Assembly (NCBI RefSeq): GCF_041154485.1
Contig: NZ_AP028669.1
Location: forward strand, 558,001-622,000
Source of the DNA: Variovorax sp. V93
Lineage (GTDB): Bacteria; Pseudomonadota; Gammaproteobacteria; Burkholderiales; Burkholderiaceae_C
Reading direction: 5' to 3'
Length of the DNA stretch: 64,000 nucleotides
Below are positions 44,680 through 54,441 of this stretch, piece by piece. The notes beneath the pieces are model-generated. The model did not search any database, was not told the origin of the DNA, and was given only the letters and a program-made list of their open reading frames with translations. A program made the position numbers and the translations under genes. How positions within the stretch are numbered: the first letter of the stretch is position 1; every line of letters starts with the position of its first letter.

Positions 44680-45705
44680 ATGGCAGTCTCGAAAAAAGCC
44701 CCCGCGCCGCGCGTCCTGTGGAAGGGCGCGATCAGCTTCGGCCTCGTCCACATCCCGGTGGCGCTGTACTCGGCCACCACCGACCACGGCATCGACTTCG
44801 ACTGGCTCGACAAGCGCACGATGGACCCGGTCGGCTACAAGCGCATCAACAAGAAGACCGGCAAGGAGATCGCGCGCGAGAACATCGTCAAGGGCATCGA
44901 GTACGAAGACGGCGAATACGTGGTGCTGAGCGACAAGGAAATTGCCGACGCCTACCCCAAGACCACGCAGACCATCGAGATCGAGAGCTTCGTGCCCGCC
45001 AACGGCATTCCCTTCGTCTATCTCGAGCGCCCCTACTACGTGGCGCCCATCAACCGCGGCACCAAGGTGTATGCGCTGCTGCGCGAGACGCTGCAGCGCA
45101 CCCAGCGCATCGGCGTGGCGCGCGTGGTGATCCAGACCAAGCAGCACCTGGCCGCGCTCGTGCCCGTGGGCCCGGGGCTGGTGCTGAACCTGCTGCGCTG
45201 GGGCGCCGACATCCGGCCCTGGACCGAGCTCCCGCTGCCGTCGGAAGACGCGAAGAAGGCGGGGCTGCGCGAGCACGAGATCAAGATGGCCGAGCAGCTG
45301 GTCGAGGACATGAGCGCCGAGTGGGACCCGGACGACTACAAGGACGAGTTCAAGGACGAGATCCTGCGGCTGGTCGACCGCAAGGTGGCGGCGGGCCAGA
45401 CCGAGACCGTGACCCAGATCGAGCCCGAGGAGGGCCAGGCGCTCGAGAGCCGCGGCGCGAAGATCATCGACCTCACCGAGCTGCTGCAGCGCAGCCTGCG
45501 CAAGGGTGGTGGCGGCGGCAAGGCGGCCGCGGCCAGCGAAGACAGCGACGATGAAGAAGAGGCGCCCGCGGCCACCAGGGCCAAGCCCAGGCCCAAGGCC
45601 AAGCCCCGGGCTCATGGCAAGACCGCCGCAAAAGGCAGCAGCGGCAGCGCCGCGCGCAAGCGCAGCGCGGCCAAGAGCGCCACCACCCGGCGCCGCGCGG
45701 CATGA
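44680..45705 (+). CDS. ku: Ku protein for non-homologous end joining
   Basis: The 341-residue protein has the bacterial Ku core (residues about 8-255: LWKGAISFGLVHIPVALYSA, YKRINKKTGKEIAREN, EYEDGEYVVLSD). A long basic Lys/Arg/Ala tail (about 275-341) of the kind that aids DNA bridging follows. ATG 44680 has AAGGAG seven bases upstream, which decides against GTG 44674. Its stop overlaps the start of a LigD polymerase gene (ATGA), forming a NHEJ pair. Confidence 0.95.
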   Translation: MAVSKKAPAPRVLWKGAISFGLVHIPVALYSATTDHGIDFDWLDKRTMDPVGYKRINKKTGKEIARENIVKGIEYEDGEYVVLSDKEIADAYPKTTQTIEIESFVPANGIPFVYLERPYYVAPINRGTKVYALLRETLQRTQRIGVARVVIQTKQHLAALVPVGPGLVLNLLRWGADIRPWTELPLPSEDAKKAGLREHEIKMAEQLVEDMSAEWDPDDYKDEFKDEILRLVDRKVAAGQTETVTQIEPEEGQALESRGAKIIDLTELLQRSLRKGGGGGKAAAASEDSDDEEEAPAATRAKPRPKAKPRAHGKTAAKGSSGSAARKRSAAKSATTRRRAA

Positions 45706-46610
45706 GCGGGCGCATGGCCACGGCGCAGAAGGCGCCGCGCATCACCCACGCGGAGCGCGTGATCGACGCCGCCAGCGGCCTCACCAAGGGCGATCTCGCG
45801 GCCTACTACGCGCGCGTTGCGCCGCTGATGCTGCCGCACCTCGAGGGGCGCCCGGTGGCGCTGGTGCGCGCGCCCGACGGCGTGGGCGGCGAGCTGTTCT
45901 TCCAGAAGCATGCGCAGCACAGCGACATCGCGGGCATCAGGCTGCTCGATCCTGCGCTCGACCCGGGCCACGACCCGCTGCTGCAGATCGACACCGCCGA
46001 GGCGCTGGTCGGCGCGGCGCAGTTCAACACCGTCGAACTCCACACCTGGAACGCCACCTCGCGCGCCATCGGCAAGCCCGACCGCATGACCTTCGACCTC
46101 GACCCCGGCGAAGGCATCGACTGGCAGCAGATGCAGGAGGCGGCGCTGCTGGTGCGCGTGCTGCTCGACGAACTCGGCCTGCCGTCGTTCCTCAAGACCA
46201 GCGGCGGCAAGGGGCTGCACGTGGTGGTGCCGCTGCGGCGCCAGTTCGGCTGGGACGAGGTGCGGGGTTTCTCGCGCGCCGTCGTCGAGCACCTGGCGCG
46301 CACGGTGCCCGAGCGCTTCGTGGCCAAGAGCGGGCCGCGCAACCGCGTGGGCCGGATCTTCGCGGACTATCTTCGCAACGGCTTCGGCGCCACCACCGTC
46401 AGCGCGTGGTCGGCGCGCGCGCGGCCGGGCATGGGCGTGTCGGTGCCGCTGGCGTGGGAGGAGCTGCCCGACCTGGGCAGCGCCGCCCACTGGACGGTGG
46501 CGAACATCGGCCCGCGCCTGGCCACCGGCAACACGCCCTGGGACGCGATGGAGCGCAGCCGCACCGGCCTTCGCGCTGCCATGGAGATGCTCGGCTTCCT
46601 GCCCGGCTGA
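45702..46610 (+). CDS. stand-alone LigD polymerase domain (NHEJ primase-polymerase)
   Basis: The 302-residue protein is the archaeo-eukaryotic primase-type POL module of LigD: FFQKHAQHSDI, FDLDPGEGIDW (metal-binding Asp residues), FLKTSGGKGLHVVVPL and SGPRNRVGRIFADYLRNG. It can fill gaps or add nucleotides at breaks held by Ku. No ligase or phosphoesterase domain is fused or adjacent in this window, so a separate LigD-type ligase elsewhere is expected. It begins inside the ku stop codon and is convergent with the transglutaminase gene. Confidence 0.92.
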   Translation: MSGRMATAQKAPRITHAERVIDAASGLTKGDLAAYYARVAPLMLPHLEGRPVALVRAPDGVGGELFFQKHAQHSDIAGIRLLDPALDPGHDPLLQIDTAEALVGAAQFNTVELHTWNATSRAIGKPDRMTFDLDPGEGIDWQQMQEAALLVRVLLDELGLPSFLKTSGGKGLHVVVPLRRQFGWDEVRGFSRAVVEHLARTVPERFVAKSGPRNRVGRIFADYLRNGFGATTVSAWSARARPGMGVSVPLAWEELPDLGSAAHWTVANIGPRLATGNTPWDAMERSRTGLRAAMEMLGFLPG

Positions 46611-46624
46611 GCGAAGCCGTGGGC

Positions 46625-47443
46625 CTACTGCGGCACTTCCTCGGTCGTCACTTCGAAGCGCTTGAGCGAGTTGGCGCCGAACACCATGGTGATCGGCACG
46701 TCGGCCGCGTCGCGTCCGCGCGCAATCACGATGCGGCCGATGCGCGGCACGTTGTGGCGCGCATCGAAGGTGTACCAGCGCTCGCCCAGGTACACCTCGA
46801 ACCAGGCGCTGAAGTCCATCGGGGAGGGCACGGGCGGCACGCCGATGTCGCCCAGGTAGCCGGTGGCATAGCGTGCGGGAATGTTCATGCAGCGGCACAG
46901 CGTGATCGCCAGGTGGGCGAAGTCGCGGCACACGCCCGTGCGCTCGCGGAACCCCTCGAGCGCGGTGCGCGTGGCGCGCGCGCTCTGGTAGTCGAAGCGC
47001 AGGTGCTCGTGCACGAAGTCGCAGATGGACTGCACGCGGTGCCAGCCCGGTGCCACGCTGGAAAAGTTGCTCCAGGCGAACGCGAGCAGTTCGCTGTCGA
47101 CCTCGCAGTAGCGGCTCGGCAGCAGGAAGGGCAGCGTGGAGACCGGTAGGTCCGCTGCCGTGTGCTCGACGGCGCTGAAGTCCACCGGGTCGGCCCAGCC
47201 CGGATCGAACACCACCGCATGGTTGCGCAGCCGCACGCTTTGCACGCCCGCGGGAATCCGCACGCGCGCGCAATGGTTGTCGAAGCCGTCCATGTAGTAG
47301 TCGGTATGCAGCGGCGGCGTGAGGGTGACGTGCTCGCCGTCCTGCAGGTCCGCCGCGCGCGAGGGGTGGACATGCAGCATGTAGACCAGTGCGGTGGGGG
47401 CCGTGACGGCGAGTTCGATGTCGAAACCGATCTTGATCTGCAT
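46625..47443 (-). CDS. transglutaminase-like protein
   Basis: The 272-residue protein has a beta-rich N-terminal domain (about 1-110) and a transglutaminase/cysteine-protease fold. Its Cys lies in RTGVCRDFAHLAI (Cys172) and its Asp in YTFDARH. At the usual HAW position the sequence reads FSAWFEVYL, with Ser212 where His is expected, so the catalytic triad may be altered. A peptidase or crosslinking role cannot be decided. It is convergent with the LigD polymerase gene. Confidence 0.82.
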   Translation of the reverse strand: MQIKIGFDIELAVTAPTALVYMLHVHPSRAADLQDGEHVTLTPPLHTDYYMDGFDNHCARVRIPAGVQSVRLRNHAVVFDPGWADPVDFSAVEHTAADLPVSTLPFLLPSRYCEVDSELLAFAWSNFSSVAPGWHRVQSICDFVHEHLRFDYQSARATRTALEGFRERTGVCRDFAHLAITLCRCMNIPARYATGYLGDIGVPPVPSPMDFSAWFEVYLGERWYTFDARHNVPRIGRIVIARGRDAADVPITMVFGANSLKRFEVTTEEVPQ

Positions 47444-47777
47444 GTTCTTTCTTTCTTCCCTGAGTGAATGGCTTCGGTCCACGGATGCCCAAGCAGGCTT
47501 CGTGCCGCCTGCGTTCGATGGTACGGCTGCGCTTGCGGCGCGGATGCGGGCCGACACGCCGGCCCGCGTAGGCGGCAGCCAGCCGCTGTCGGTGCGCTCC
47601 TACCGCCTAGACGCCGCCTCTCCCACAAGCGCGGGCGAGGCGCCACTACGGGTAACAGTGTGAGAAAAACATAACCTTTGGATTCGCTCGCAACGGCCCC
47701 CGCGAACCCGCTTTCGTGGCTTCATGGAGGCCGCAGCGCAAGCATCGAGTGTTCAATCTGATCTGCTGGAGCGAATC
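47444..47777. other. gene-free stretch before the catalase pair
   Basis: The region between the divergent transglutaminase and the small membrane protein has no convincing gene. It contains a GCGGGCC/GGCCCGC hairpin (47546-47552 with 47561-47567) and a short AT-rich tract (about 47660-47685, AGAAAAACATAACC) that could hold the promoter of the catalase unit. No consensus -35/-10 pair is evident. Confidence 0.5.
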
Positions 47778-47945
47778 ATGGATCTGTCGTCGCTGTTCGA
47801 TTCACTCACCGGTGCTTGGGGGGATGAAATCCTGTTCTGGGTGGTGGCCGCCGTGGCGGGCTTCATCTGCCTGATTGCGCTGGTGAACGTGCTGGACCTT
47901 TTTATCGACAACGAAGCTGACCCTCCCATGAAAGACCCTCGATGA
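47778..47945 (+). CDS. 55-residue membrane protein coupled to catalase
   Basis: The protein reads MDLSSLFDSLTGAWGDEILF, then one long hydrophobic helix (about residues 18-40), then an acidic end [15 protein letters not shown] six bases upstream supports ATG 47778; an upstream in-frame ATG at 47724 lacks one. Its TGA overlaps the katE ATG (ATGA), so translation of catalase probably depends on it. I do not recognise the family. It could tether or regulate the catalase at the membrane, but nothing proves this. Confidence 0.7.
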   Translation: MDLSSLFDSLTGAWGDEILFWVVAAVAGFICLIALVNVLDLFIDNEADPPMKDPR

Positions 47946-50128
47946 CGCCTCAGAACAAGGCCGCCGCCGGACGCCGCTCGAAGGCCACGGACGGCAGCAA
48001 TGCCAAGCAGCAGCAGCTCGATGGATTCGCAACCGATCATGCGCCCAATCTGACGACCAACCAGGGTCTTCAGATCCCGGACAACCACAATTCGCTCAAG
48101 GCCGGGGTGCGCGGGCCCACGCTGCTCGAAGACTTCATCCTGCGCGAGAAGATCACGCACTTCGACCACGAGCGCATTCCCGAGCGCGCGGTGCATGCGC
48201 GCGGCTCGGCGGCGCATGGCTATTTCCAGGTCTACAAGTCGATGTCGCAGTTCACCTGCGCCGACTTCCTGCAGGACCCGGACGCGAAGACGCCCGTTTT
48301 CGTGCGCTTTTCCACCGTGGCCGGCTCGCGCGGCTCGGCCGACACGGTGCGCGACGTGCGCGGCTTTGCCGTCAAGTTCTACACCCGCGAGGGCAACTAC
48401 GACCTCGTGGGCAACAACATCCCGGTGTTCTTCATCCAGGACGCGATGAAGTTCCCCGACCTGATCCACGCCGTGAAGCCCGAGCCGCACCACGAGATGC
48501 CGCAGGCCGCCAGCGCGCACGACACCTTCTGGGACTTCGTCTCGCTCATGCCCGAGAGCACCCACATGCTGATGTGGGCGATGAGCGACCGTGCCATTCC
48601 GCGCAGCCTGCGCATGATGGAAGGCTTCGGCGTGCACACCTTCCGCTTCGTGAACCTGCGCGGCGAGAGCCACTTCGTGAAGTTCCACTGGAAGCCCAAG
48701 CTCGGCATCCATGGCCTCGCATGGGACGAGGCACAGAAGGTCGCGGGCAAGGACCCGGACTTCCACCGCCGCGACCTGTGGGAGGCGATCGAGCAGGGCG
48801 ACTTTCCCGAGTGGGAGCTCGGCGTGCAGCTGGTGCCGCCCGACAAGGCCGATTCGCTCGGCTTCGACCTGCTCGATCCCACCAAGCTGATCCCCGAGGA
48901 GATGGTGCCGGTGCAGCGCATCGGCCGGCTCGTGCTCAACCGCAATCCCGAGAACTTCTTTGCCGAGACCGAGCAGGTGGCCTTCCATCCGGGGCACGTG
49001 GTGCCAGGCATCGACTTCAGCAACGATCCGCTGCTGCAGGGGCGCCTGTTCTCCTATACCGACACGCAGATCTCGCGCCTGGGCGGTGCCAATTTCCACG
49101 AGCTGCCCATCAACAAGAGCGTGTGCCCGTTCCACAACTTCCAGCGCGACGGCATGCACCGCCAGGCCATCGCGCGCGGCCAGGTGGCCTACGAGCCCAA
49201 CTCGCTGGGCGACGGCAAGGAGTTCAGGGTCGACGGCGGCAGCGTCGGCTTCCAGCCGCATCCCGACGAACTCGAGTCGCCCAAGGTACGGCGGCGCAGC
49301 CCGAGCTTCGACGACCACTTCACGCAGGCGCGGCTGTTCTTCAACAGCCAGAGCGCGGCCGAGAAGGAGCACATCGTTGCGGCCTTCCGCTTCGAGCTCT
49401 CCAAGGTCGACGTGCCGGCCATCCGCCAGCGCATGGTCGACAACCTGGCGCACGTCGACGAGAAGCTTGCGCGCCGCGTGGCCGAGCCGCTGGGCATCGG
49501 GGCGCCGGACGCCAAGGCGGCTGCGGGCCGCGCGGGCTACCGCGAGCACCGCATGACCCTGCCCATCGAGGAGTCGCCCGCGCTCAGCATGGCCGACAGC
49601 GGCGACGGCTCGATCCGCACGCGAAAGATCGCGATCCTCGCGGCCGACGGCATCGACTCCGCCTCGCTCAAGCCGATCCGCGATGCGCTCGAGCAGGCCG
49701 GCGGCAAGTGCAAGGTGGTGGGCGCGCGCCTGGGCACCATCGCCAGCGCGTCGAAGCGGCAGATCGACGTCGACATGACCTTTGCCAACGGGCCATCGGT
49801 CGTGTTCGATGCCGTGCTGATCCCCGGCGGCGCCCAGGGCGTGGCAGCGCTGGCGGGCATGGGCGATGCGGTGCACTTCGTGCTCGAGGCGTACAAGCAC
49901 TGCAAGGCGATCTGCACCGTGGGCGACGGCGTGCAGCTGCTCTCCACGCTCGGCATCGGTGCCAACGCGCAGCAGGGCGATGCACCGGCGGGCGTCATCG
50001 TCGCGGCCACGCCGGTCACCAACCTCGGCGACACCAGCGAGGCAACGCAGATCGCGCAGGCCTTCATTGCCGCGATTGCCAAGCACCGCCACTGGGACCG
50101 CGCCAACATCGATGCCATTCCTGCGTGA
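47942..50128 (+). CDS. katE: large-subunit catalase HPII
   Basis: The 728-residue monofunctional catalase has the clade II layout. The catalytic core carries the distal His in [22 protein letters not shown] and the haem-ligating Tyr in [11 protein letters not shown]-terminal flavodoxin/DJ-1-like domain follows (about residues 558-700, [16 protein letters not shown] to [13 protein letters not shown]). It breaks down hydrogen peroxide, usually in stationary phase. It starts on the stop codon of a small membrane protein and has a weak ribosome site of its own. Confidence 0.96.
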   Translation: MTPQNKAAAGRRSKATDGSNAKQQQLDGFATDHAPNLTTNQGLQIPDNHNSLKAGVRGPTLLEDFILREKITHFDHERIPERAVHARGSAAHGYFQVYKSMSQFTCADFLQDPDAKTPVFVRFSTVAGSRGSADTVRDVRGFAVKFYTREGNYDLVGNNIPVFFIQDAMKFPDLIHAVKPEPHHEMPQAASAHDTFWDFVSLMPESTHMLMWAMSDRAIPRSLRMMEGFGVHTFRFVNLRGESHFVKFHWKPKLGIHGLAWDEAQKVAGKDPDFHRRDLWEAIEQGDFPEWELGVQLVPPDKADSLGFDLLDPTKLIPEEMVPVQRIGRLVLNRNPENFFAETEQVAFHPGHVVPGIDFSNDPLLQGRLFSYTDTQISRLGGANFHELPINKSVCPFHNFQRDGMHRQAIARGQVAYEPNSLGDGKEFRVDGGSVGFQPHPDELESPKVRRRSPSFDDHFTQARLFFNSQSAAEKEHIVAAFRFELSKVDVPAIRQRMVDNLAHVDEKLARRVAEPLGIGAPDAKAAAGRAGYREHRMTLPIEESPALSMADSGDGSIRTRKIAILAADGIDSASLKPIRDALEQAGGKCKVVGARLGTIASASKRQIDVDMTFANGPSVVFDAVLIPGGAQGVAALAGMGDAVHFVLEAYKHCKAICTVGDGVQLLSTLGIGANAQQGDAPAGVIVAATPVTNLGDTSEATQIAQAFIAAIAKHRHWDRANIDAIPA

Positions 50129-50277
50129 ACAGGCCCTAGTCCATTCGCGCTAGGCCTTCTTGCGAATAGGCGCAGCAGAGGGCCGCTCCTAGACTTTCCC
50201 CACGAGGCCTGAACGGCGCGCACTTCCGCGGCGTCGACCCCCGCAACCGCGGGCACACGGCCGCGCGCGGGGGTCCA

Positions 50278-52425
50278 ATGACGTGGTTTTCGAGAAGAAC
50301 GGAACGGGAGCGCTCGGCACGTCGTGCAGGGGCCGCGGGTGCGCTGAGGCTGGCAGCCATTCTTCTGCTGGGCCATGGGTCCCTGGCATCGGCGCAGCAG
50401 CAGGCGCCGAATGCCGAGGCCGCGGCCGGCCGGGCGGAGCAGGCCCGGCTCGCCGACACCGACACCTTGCTCGCATTGACCAGCGAGGGCGCGGTGCTCT
50501 ATGGGCAGGATGCGGTCAAGCTGTCGGGCTACCAGTACTGCAGCCAGGCGGTGGCGCTGGCCGAGGCCGGCGAATTCCGCCAGAGCGTGCGCGCCGCCAG
50601 CAAGGCGCTGCACCTGGCCAATGCCACGCGCGATCCGAACCTGCTGGCCATGGCCAACCGCGACCTGGCCATCGTCTACAGCTATTCCGGCCAGCTCGAG
50701 AAGGCCGAGGAATTTGCGCGCGAGGCGCTCAAGCATCCGGCGCGCGACCCCAAGCTGGTGGTCGGCCCGGTGCAGAAGGTGATCGGCGACGTGCGCACGC
50801 GCCGCGGCGACTACGCGGGCGCCGTGATCAGCTATGACGAGGCGCTGGCCAACAGTTCGTCGCGCTACGCGCCGCTGGTGCAGGCCTCGCTCGTCAATGC
50901 GCTGATCGAAGCGGGCGACGCCACCAGGGCGCGCGAGGTGCTAGGGGGCATGGCGCCGCCCCGGGACGCGCCGCTCACGGCGCAGCTCGACCGCACCCGC
51001 GCGCGGCTGCTGCTGGCCGAGAACAAGCCGGCCGAGGCGCGCGACCTCTACCGCGCGCTCACCGCGCGGCAGGTCGGCACCGACACCGAGTACTACCGCC
51101 TCTGGGCCTGGGACGGCGTGGCGCGCAGCGAGCTCGCGCTCGGCCAGAAGCAGGCCGCGGCCGAGGCCGTGGCGCGCGCGCTGGGCGGCATCGACCAGGT
51201 GCGCGCCAGGTTCCGCAGCGAAGAATTCAAGATGGGCCTGTTCTCGGACCTGCAGTCGGTGTTCGAACGCGGCGTTGCGATCTACAGCGACGCGGGCGAT
51301 GCGCGCCAGGCCTTCGAGGTGAGCGAGCGCAGCCGTTCGCGCGCGCTGCTCGACGCGGTGCGCGGCCGCGCGAAGATCAACGAGCGCGCCGCGACCACCG
51401 TGGACCTGGCCGCGCTGCAGGGCATGCTGGCGCCCGACGAGCGCGTGGTGCAGTTCCATTCGCTGCCCGACCGGCTGCTGGTGTGGGTGGTCGGCCCGGC
51501 CGGCATCGAGGCCAGGACGGTGGCGGTGCGCCGCGAGGAGCTCGCCGAGCTGGTCGAGGTGTTCCGCAACTCCATCGTGCGCGGCCGCCGCGCGGCCATC
51601 ACCAATGCCGACAAGCTGGGCGCCGCGCTGCTCGGGCCGCTGGCCCTGGCGCCGGGGCAGCGGCTGATCGTGGTGCCGCACGGGCCGCTGCACTACCTGC
51701 CGTTCCAGGCACTGCGGCTCGACGGACGCTACGTGATCGAGACGCATCCGGTGGCGGTGGCGCCTTCGATCAGCATCGCGGTGCAGCTCGCCCAGCGCTC
51801 GCCGCGCGTGGGCGCATCGCTCACCGCCTTCGGCAATCCGCGCATCGAGGACAAGTACGACCTGCCCGGCGCCGAGGTCGAGGTGAAGCAGCTCGCGCAG
51901 CTGTTCCCGCGCAACGCGGTGTACATGGGCGCCGCGGCCACCAAGACGCAGTTCCGCGACGTGGCTGCGCGCTCGCCGCTGATGCACGTGGCGGCGCATG
52001 CCGAGGCCGATGCGGTCGATCCGCTGTACTCGCGCATCCTGCTGGCCAACGAGGGCGGCAAGCAGAATTTCCTGGAGGCGCACGAGATCCTCGGCCTGCC
52101 GATGGACGGCACCGCGCTGGTCACGCTGTCGGCCTGCGAGTCGGGGCTCGGGCGCATCGCGCAGGGCGACGAGGTGCTGGGCTTCACGCGCTCCTTTCTC
52201 TCGGCCGGCAGCTCGAGCCTGATCGCATCGCTGTGGCCGGTGTCGGACGACGCGACCGCGGTGCTCATGAGCACGCTCTATGGCGAGCTGGCCAAGGGCC
52301 GCGACATCCAGAAGGCGATGCAGGCCGGACAGCTGGCGGTGCTGAAGGATCCCAAGATGTCCCATCCCTTCTTCTGGGCGCCGTTCAACCTGATCGGCAA
52401 CTGGCGTCTCACGGTGGGGAGCTGA
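50278..52425 (+). CDS. secreted TPR-CHAT peptidase-like protein
   Basis: The 715-residue protein has a signal peptide (hydrophobic LRLAAILLLGHGSLASAQQ to about residue 40), TPR-like helical repeats (about 60-330, QSVRAASKALHLANATRDP and similar) and a C-terminal CHAT domain (about 440-715). The caspase-type dyad is seen: His574 in HVAAHAEAD and Cys620 in LSACESGLG. CHAT proteases include separase-like and gasdermin-cleaving enzymes. Secretion with a TPS pair downstream suggests processing of the exoprotein, though target and activity are inferred. About 296 bases with a repeat element separate it from tpsB. Confidence 0.88.
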   Translation: MTWFSRRTERERSARRAGAAGALRLAAILLLGHGSLASAQQQAPNAEAAAGRAEQARLADTDTLLALTSEGAVLYGQDAVKLSGYQYCSQAVALAEAGEFRQSVRAASKALHLANATRDPNLLAMANRDLAIVYSYSGQLEKAEEFAREALKHPARDPKLVVGPVQKVIGDVRTRRGDYAGAVISYDEALANSSSRYAPLVQASLVNALIEAGDATRAREVLGGMAPPRDAPLTAQLDRTRARLLLAENKPAEARDLYRALTARQVGTDTEYYRLWAWDGVARSELALGQKQAAAEAVARALGGIDQVRARFRSEEFKMGLFSDLQSVFERGVAIYSDAGDARQAFEVSERSRSRALLDAVRGRAKINERAATTVDLAALQGMLAPDERVVQFHSLPDRLLVWVVGPAGIEARTVAVRREELAELVEVFRNSIVRGRRAAITNADKLGAALLGPLALAPGQRLIVVPHGPLHYLPFQALRLDGRYVIETHPVAVAPSISIAVQLAQRSPRVGASLTAFGNPRIEDKYDLPGAEVEVKQLAQLFPRNAVYMGAAATKTQFRDVAARSPLMHVAAHAEADAVDPLYSRILLANEGGKQNFLEAHEILGLPMDGTALVTLSACESGLGRIAQGDEVLGFTRSFLSAGSSSLIASLWPVSDDATAVLMSTLYGELAKGRDIQKAMQAGQLAVLKDPKMSHPFFWAPFNLIGNWRLTVGS

Positions 52426-52486
52426 TGACATGAAAAGAAGAACAGCCATGTCTATTTGTCGCGTTGTGTCTGGAGTGCTGTGTTCG

Positions 52487-52689
52487 GGGCGCTGCTGTTC
52501 AGGGCGCGTGCCCAGGCCACCGGGTACTCCCCTCCGCGAATGTCCCCCGCCTTCGGCTCCTCCTTTATTTCGCTGCGGGGAGCACCCGATGCCCTGTGCA
52601 CCAGGGCACGCTGCTGGTGTACCGCCGATCAACGACCGCTCTGTCCAACGCTCCCCATCGGCGGGAGCGCACCCTGAACAGCAGCGCCC
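52487..52689. repeat. MITE-like element with 22-bp terminal inverted repeats
   Basis: Arms 52487-52508 and 52668-52689 are inverted copies matching at 21 of 22 bases (core GGGCGCTGCTGTTCAGGG). They enclose 159 bases without convincing coding sequence. It lies between the CHAT and tpsB genes. No transposase is present. It may be a mobile miniature element or a dispersed structural repeat. Confidence 0.65.
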
Positions 52690-52721
52690 ACAACAACAGC
52701 AAAGCTCAACGGAGCACTGAG

Positions 52722-54434
52722 ATGCGCGCCATCCAACGCTCCACCCCGACCGCCCTTGCCGCCGCCGCCCTGGTGAGCGCAACGCTTCTCGTTGCCGCCC
52801 AGCGCACCCACGCGGCGGAAGCCGATGCCAATGAGCTGCTGCCAACAAAAGATCCCTGCGGCAGCTGCGACCGCCCCCTCGCGCAGGCCACCGGCGCCGT
52901 GGCGCCGCAGAGCCTGCCGGCACCGCCGCGGCCGCCCGCGGCCACCTTCAAGCTCAACGACCTGCGGCTCAACGGTGTCAAGGCACTGAGCAACGAGGAA
53001 CTGCAGAGCATCACCGCGCCCTACATCGGGCGCGACGTCACGCTCGGCGATCTCGAAAGCCTGGCGCAGGCCATCACCGCGCGCTACAAGGAGCGCGGCT
53101 ATTTCCTCGCGCAGGCCGTGGTGCCCGTGCAGACCGTGCGCGACGGCATCGTCGAGATCAGCGTCATCGAAGGCCGGCTCGGCAAGGTCGAGGTGATCGT
53201 TGCACCCGACGCGCCCGTCGGCGAGGCGCGCGTGCGCGGATTCCTTGCGCCATTGCAGCCCGGGGAGGCCGTGAACGCGCCGGCCTACGAGCGCTCGATG
53301 CTGCTGCTGTCGGACCAGCCCGGCATCAAGGTCTCGTCCGCGCTGCAGGAAGGCACGCAACCGGGCACCACCGACCTGTCGGTGGAAGTGGCGGCGGCGC
53401 CGCGCTGGGCCTTCGCGGCCGAGGCCGACAACCACGGCACCAAGGAGTCCGGCCGCTACCGCCTCGGCGGCACGATGCGCTGGGCGAGCCCCTTCGGCAT
53501 CGGCGACAACCTGGACGTGCGCGCCATGGTCTCCAACGGCAATGCGCTGCAGTTCGGCCGCGTCGCCTACGAGGCGCCGATCGGCAGCAGCGGCCTGCGC
53601 GCCGGCGTCGGGCTGGCACGCGTCAACTACGAGCTGGGCGGCGAGTTTTCGGAGCTGGGCGCCCAGGGCAAGGCCGACGTGTTCGACGTCTCGCTGAGCT
53701 ATCCGCTGATCCGCCAGCGCCAGCACAACCTCTTCCTGCGGCTGTCGGCCGACAGCAAGAAGCTCACCGACGAGTACACGGCGGTCGACTTCTCGGCGCG
53801 CAAGCGGGTGCGCGGCTTCGGCCTGGGCTGGACCTGGGAGCGCCGCGACGACTGGCTGGGCGGCGGCTACTGGGCGAGCACCGGCAATCTCTATCACGGC
53901 CGGCTCTCGATCCGCGATGCCGACAGCCTGCAGACCGACCAGGGCCTGGGCGGCCACCGCACCGAAGGCGGCTTCACCAAGGCCACCTTCCAGCTCTCGC
54001 GCCTGCAGGCGGTGCTGCCCCGGCACTCGCTGTACCTGGCGCTGGGCGGGCAGTGGGCCAGCAAGAACCTCGACGCCTCGGAAAAGCTCTCGCTGGGCGG
54101 CGCGCGTGCCGTGCGCGCCTACCCCTCGGGCGAACTGCTGGTGGACCAGGGCGTGATCGGCACCGTGGAATGGCGCTGGTCGTTCGACGCCGAGTTCACG
54201 CCCTTCGTGTTCTACGACGCGGCGCGCGGCCGCCCGACGAAGAACCCGACGATCTTCGACGCCGGCTCCCCTTCGCGCAGCCTGCGCGGCGCGGGCATCG
54301 GCCTGAGCTGGACGCGGCCCGGCAACTTCACCATCAACGCCACGCTGGCCTGGCGCGCCGGCACCGACCCGGCGCGCACCGACGGCGGCGGGCGCAACCC
54401 GCGGCTGTACGTGCAGGCGCAAAAGACCTTCTGA
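52722..54434 (+). CDS. TpsB outer-membrane transporter (ShlB/FhaC/HecB family)
   Basis: The 570-residue protein has a signal peptide (cleavage near Ala32), a short linker with CGSC (Cys46, Cys49), POTRA domains (about 75-215, FKLNDLRLNGVKALSNEE to VEVIVAPD) and a 16-strand beta-barrel, including the VRAYPSGE-like conserved loop. It exports the TpsA protein encoded 7 bases downstream. TpsB proteins recognise the TPS domain of the partner through POTRA. ATG 52722 has a weak GGAG site (52711-52714). Confidence 0.93.
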   Translation: MRAIQRSTPTALAAAALVSATLLVAAQRTHAAEADANELLPTKDPCGSCDRPLAQATGAVAPQSLPAPPRPPAATFKLNDLRLNGVKALSNEELQSITAPYIGRDVTLGDLESLAQAITARYKERGYFLAQAVVPVQTVRDGIVEISVIEGRLGKVEVIVAPDAPVGEARVRGFLAPLQPGEAVNAPAYERSMLLLSDQPGIKVSSALQEGTQPGTTDLSVEVAAAPRWAFAAEADNHGTKESGRYRLGGTMRWASPFGIGDNLDVRAMVSNGNALQFGRVAYEAPIGSSGLRAGVGLARVNYELGGEFSELGAQGKADVFDVSLSYPLIRQRQHNLFLRLSADSKKLTDEYTAVDFSARKRVRGFGLGWTWERRDDWLGGGYWASTGNLYHGRLSIRDADSLQTDQGLGGHRTEGGFTKATFQLSRLQAVLPRHSLYLALGGQWASKNLDASEKLSLGGARAVRAYPSGELLVDQGVIGTVEWRWSFDAEFTPFVFYDAARGRPTKNPTIFDAGSPSRSLRGAGIGLSWTRPGNFTINATLAWRAGTDPARTDGGGRNPRLYVQAQKTF

Positions 54435-54441
54435 GGGCAGC

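Noticed and set aside
50135..50160. Terminator after katE
   Set aside because: AGGCCCTAG/CTAGGCCT can pair only imperfectly and no T-run follows; support was too weak to list.
52430..52720. Short frames between the CHAT and tpsB genes that look faintly like signal peptides
   Set aside because: They run through the inverted-repeat element, overlap in several frames and show no codon bias or ribosome site.
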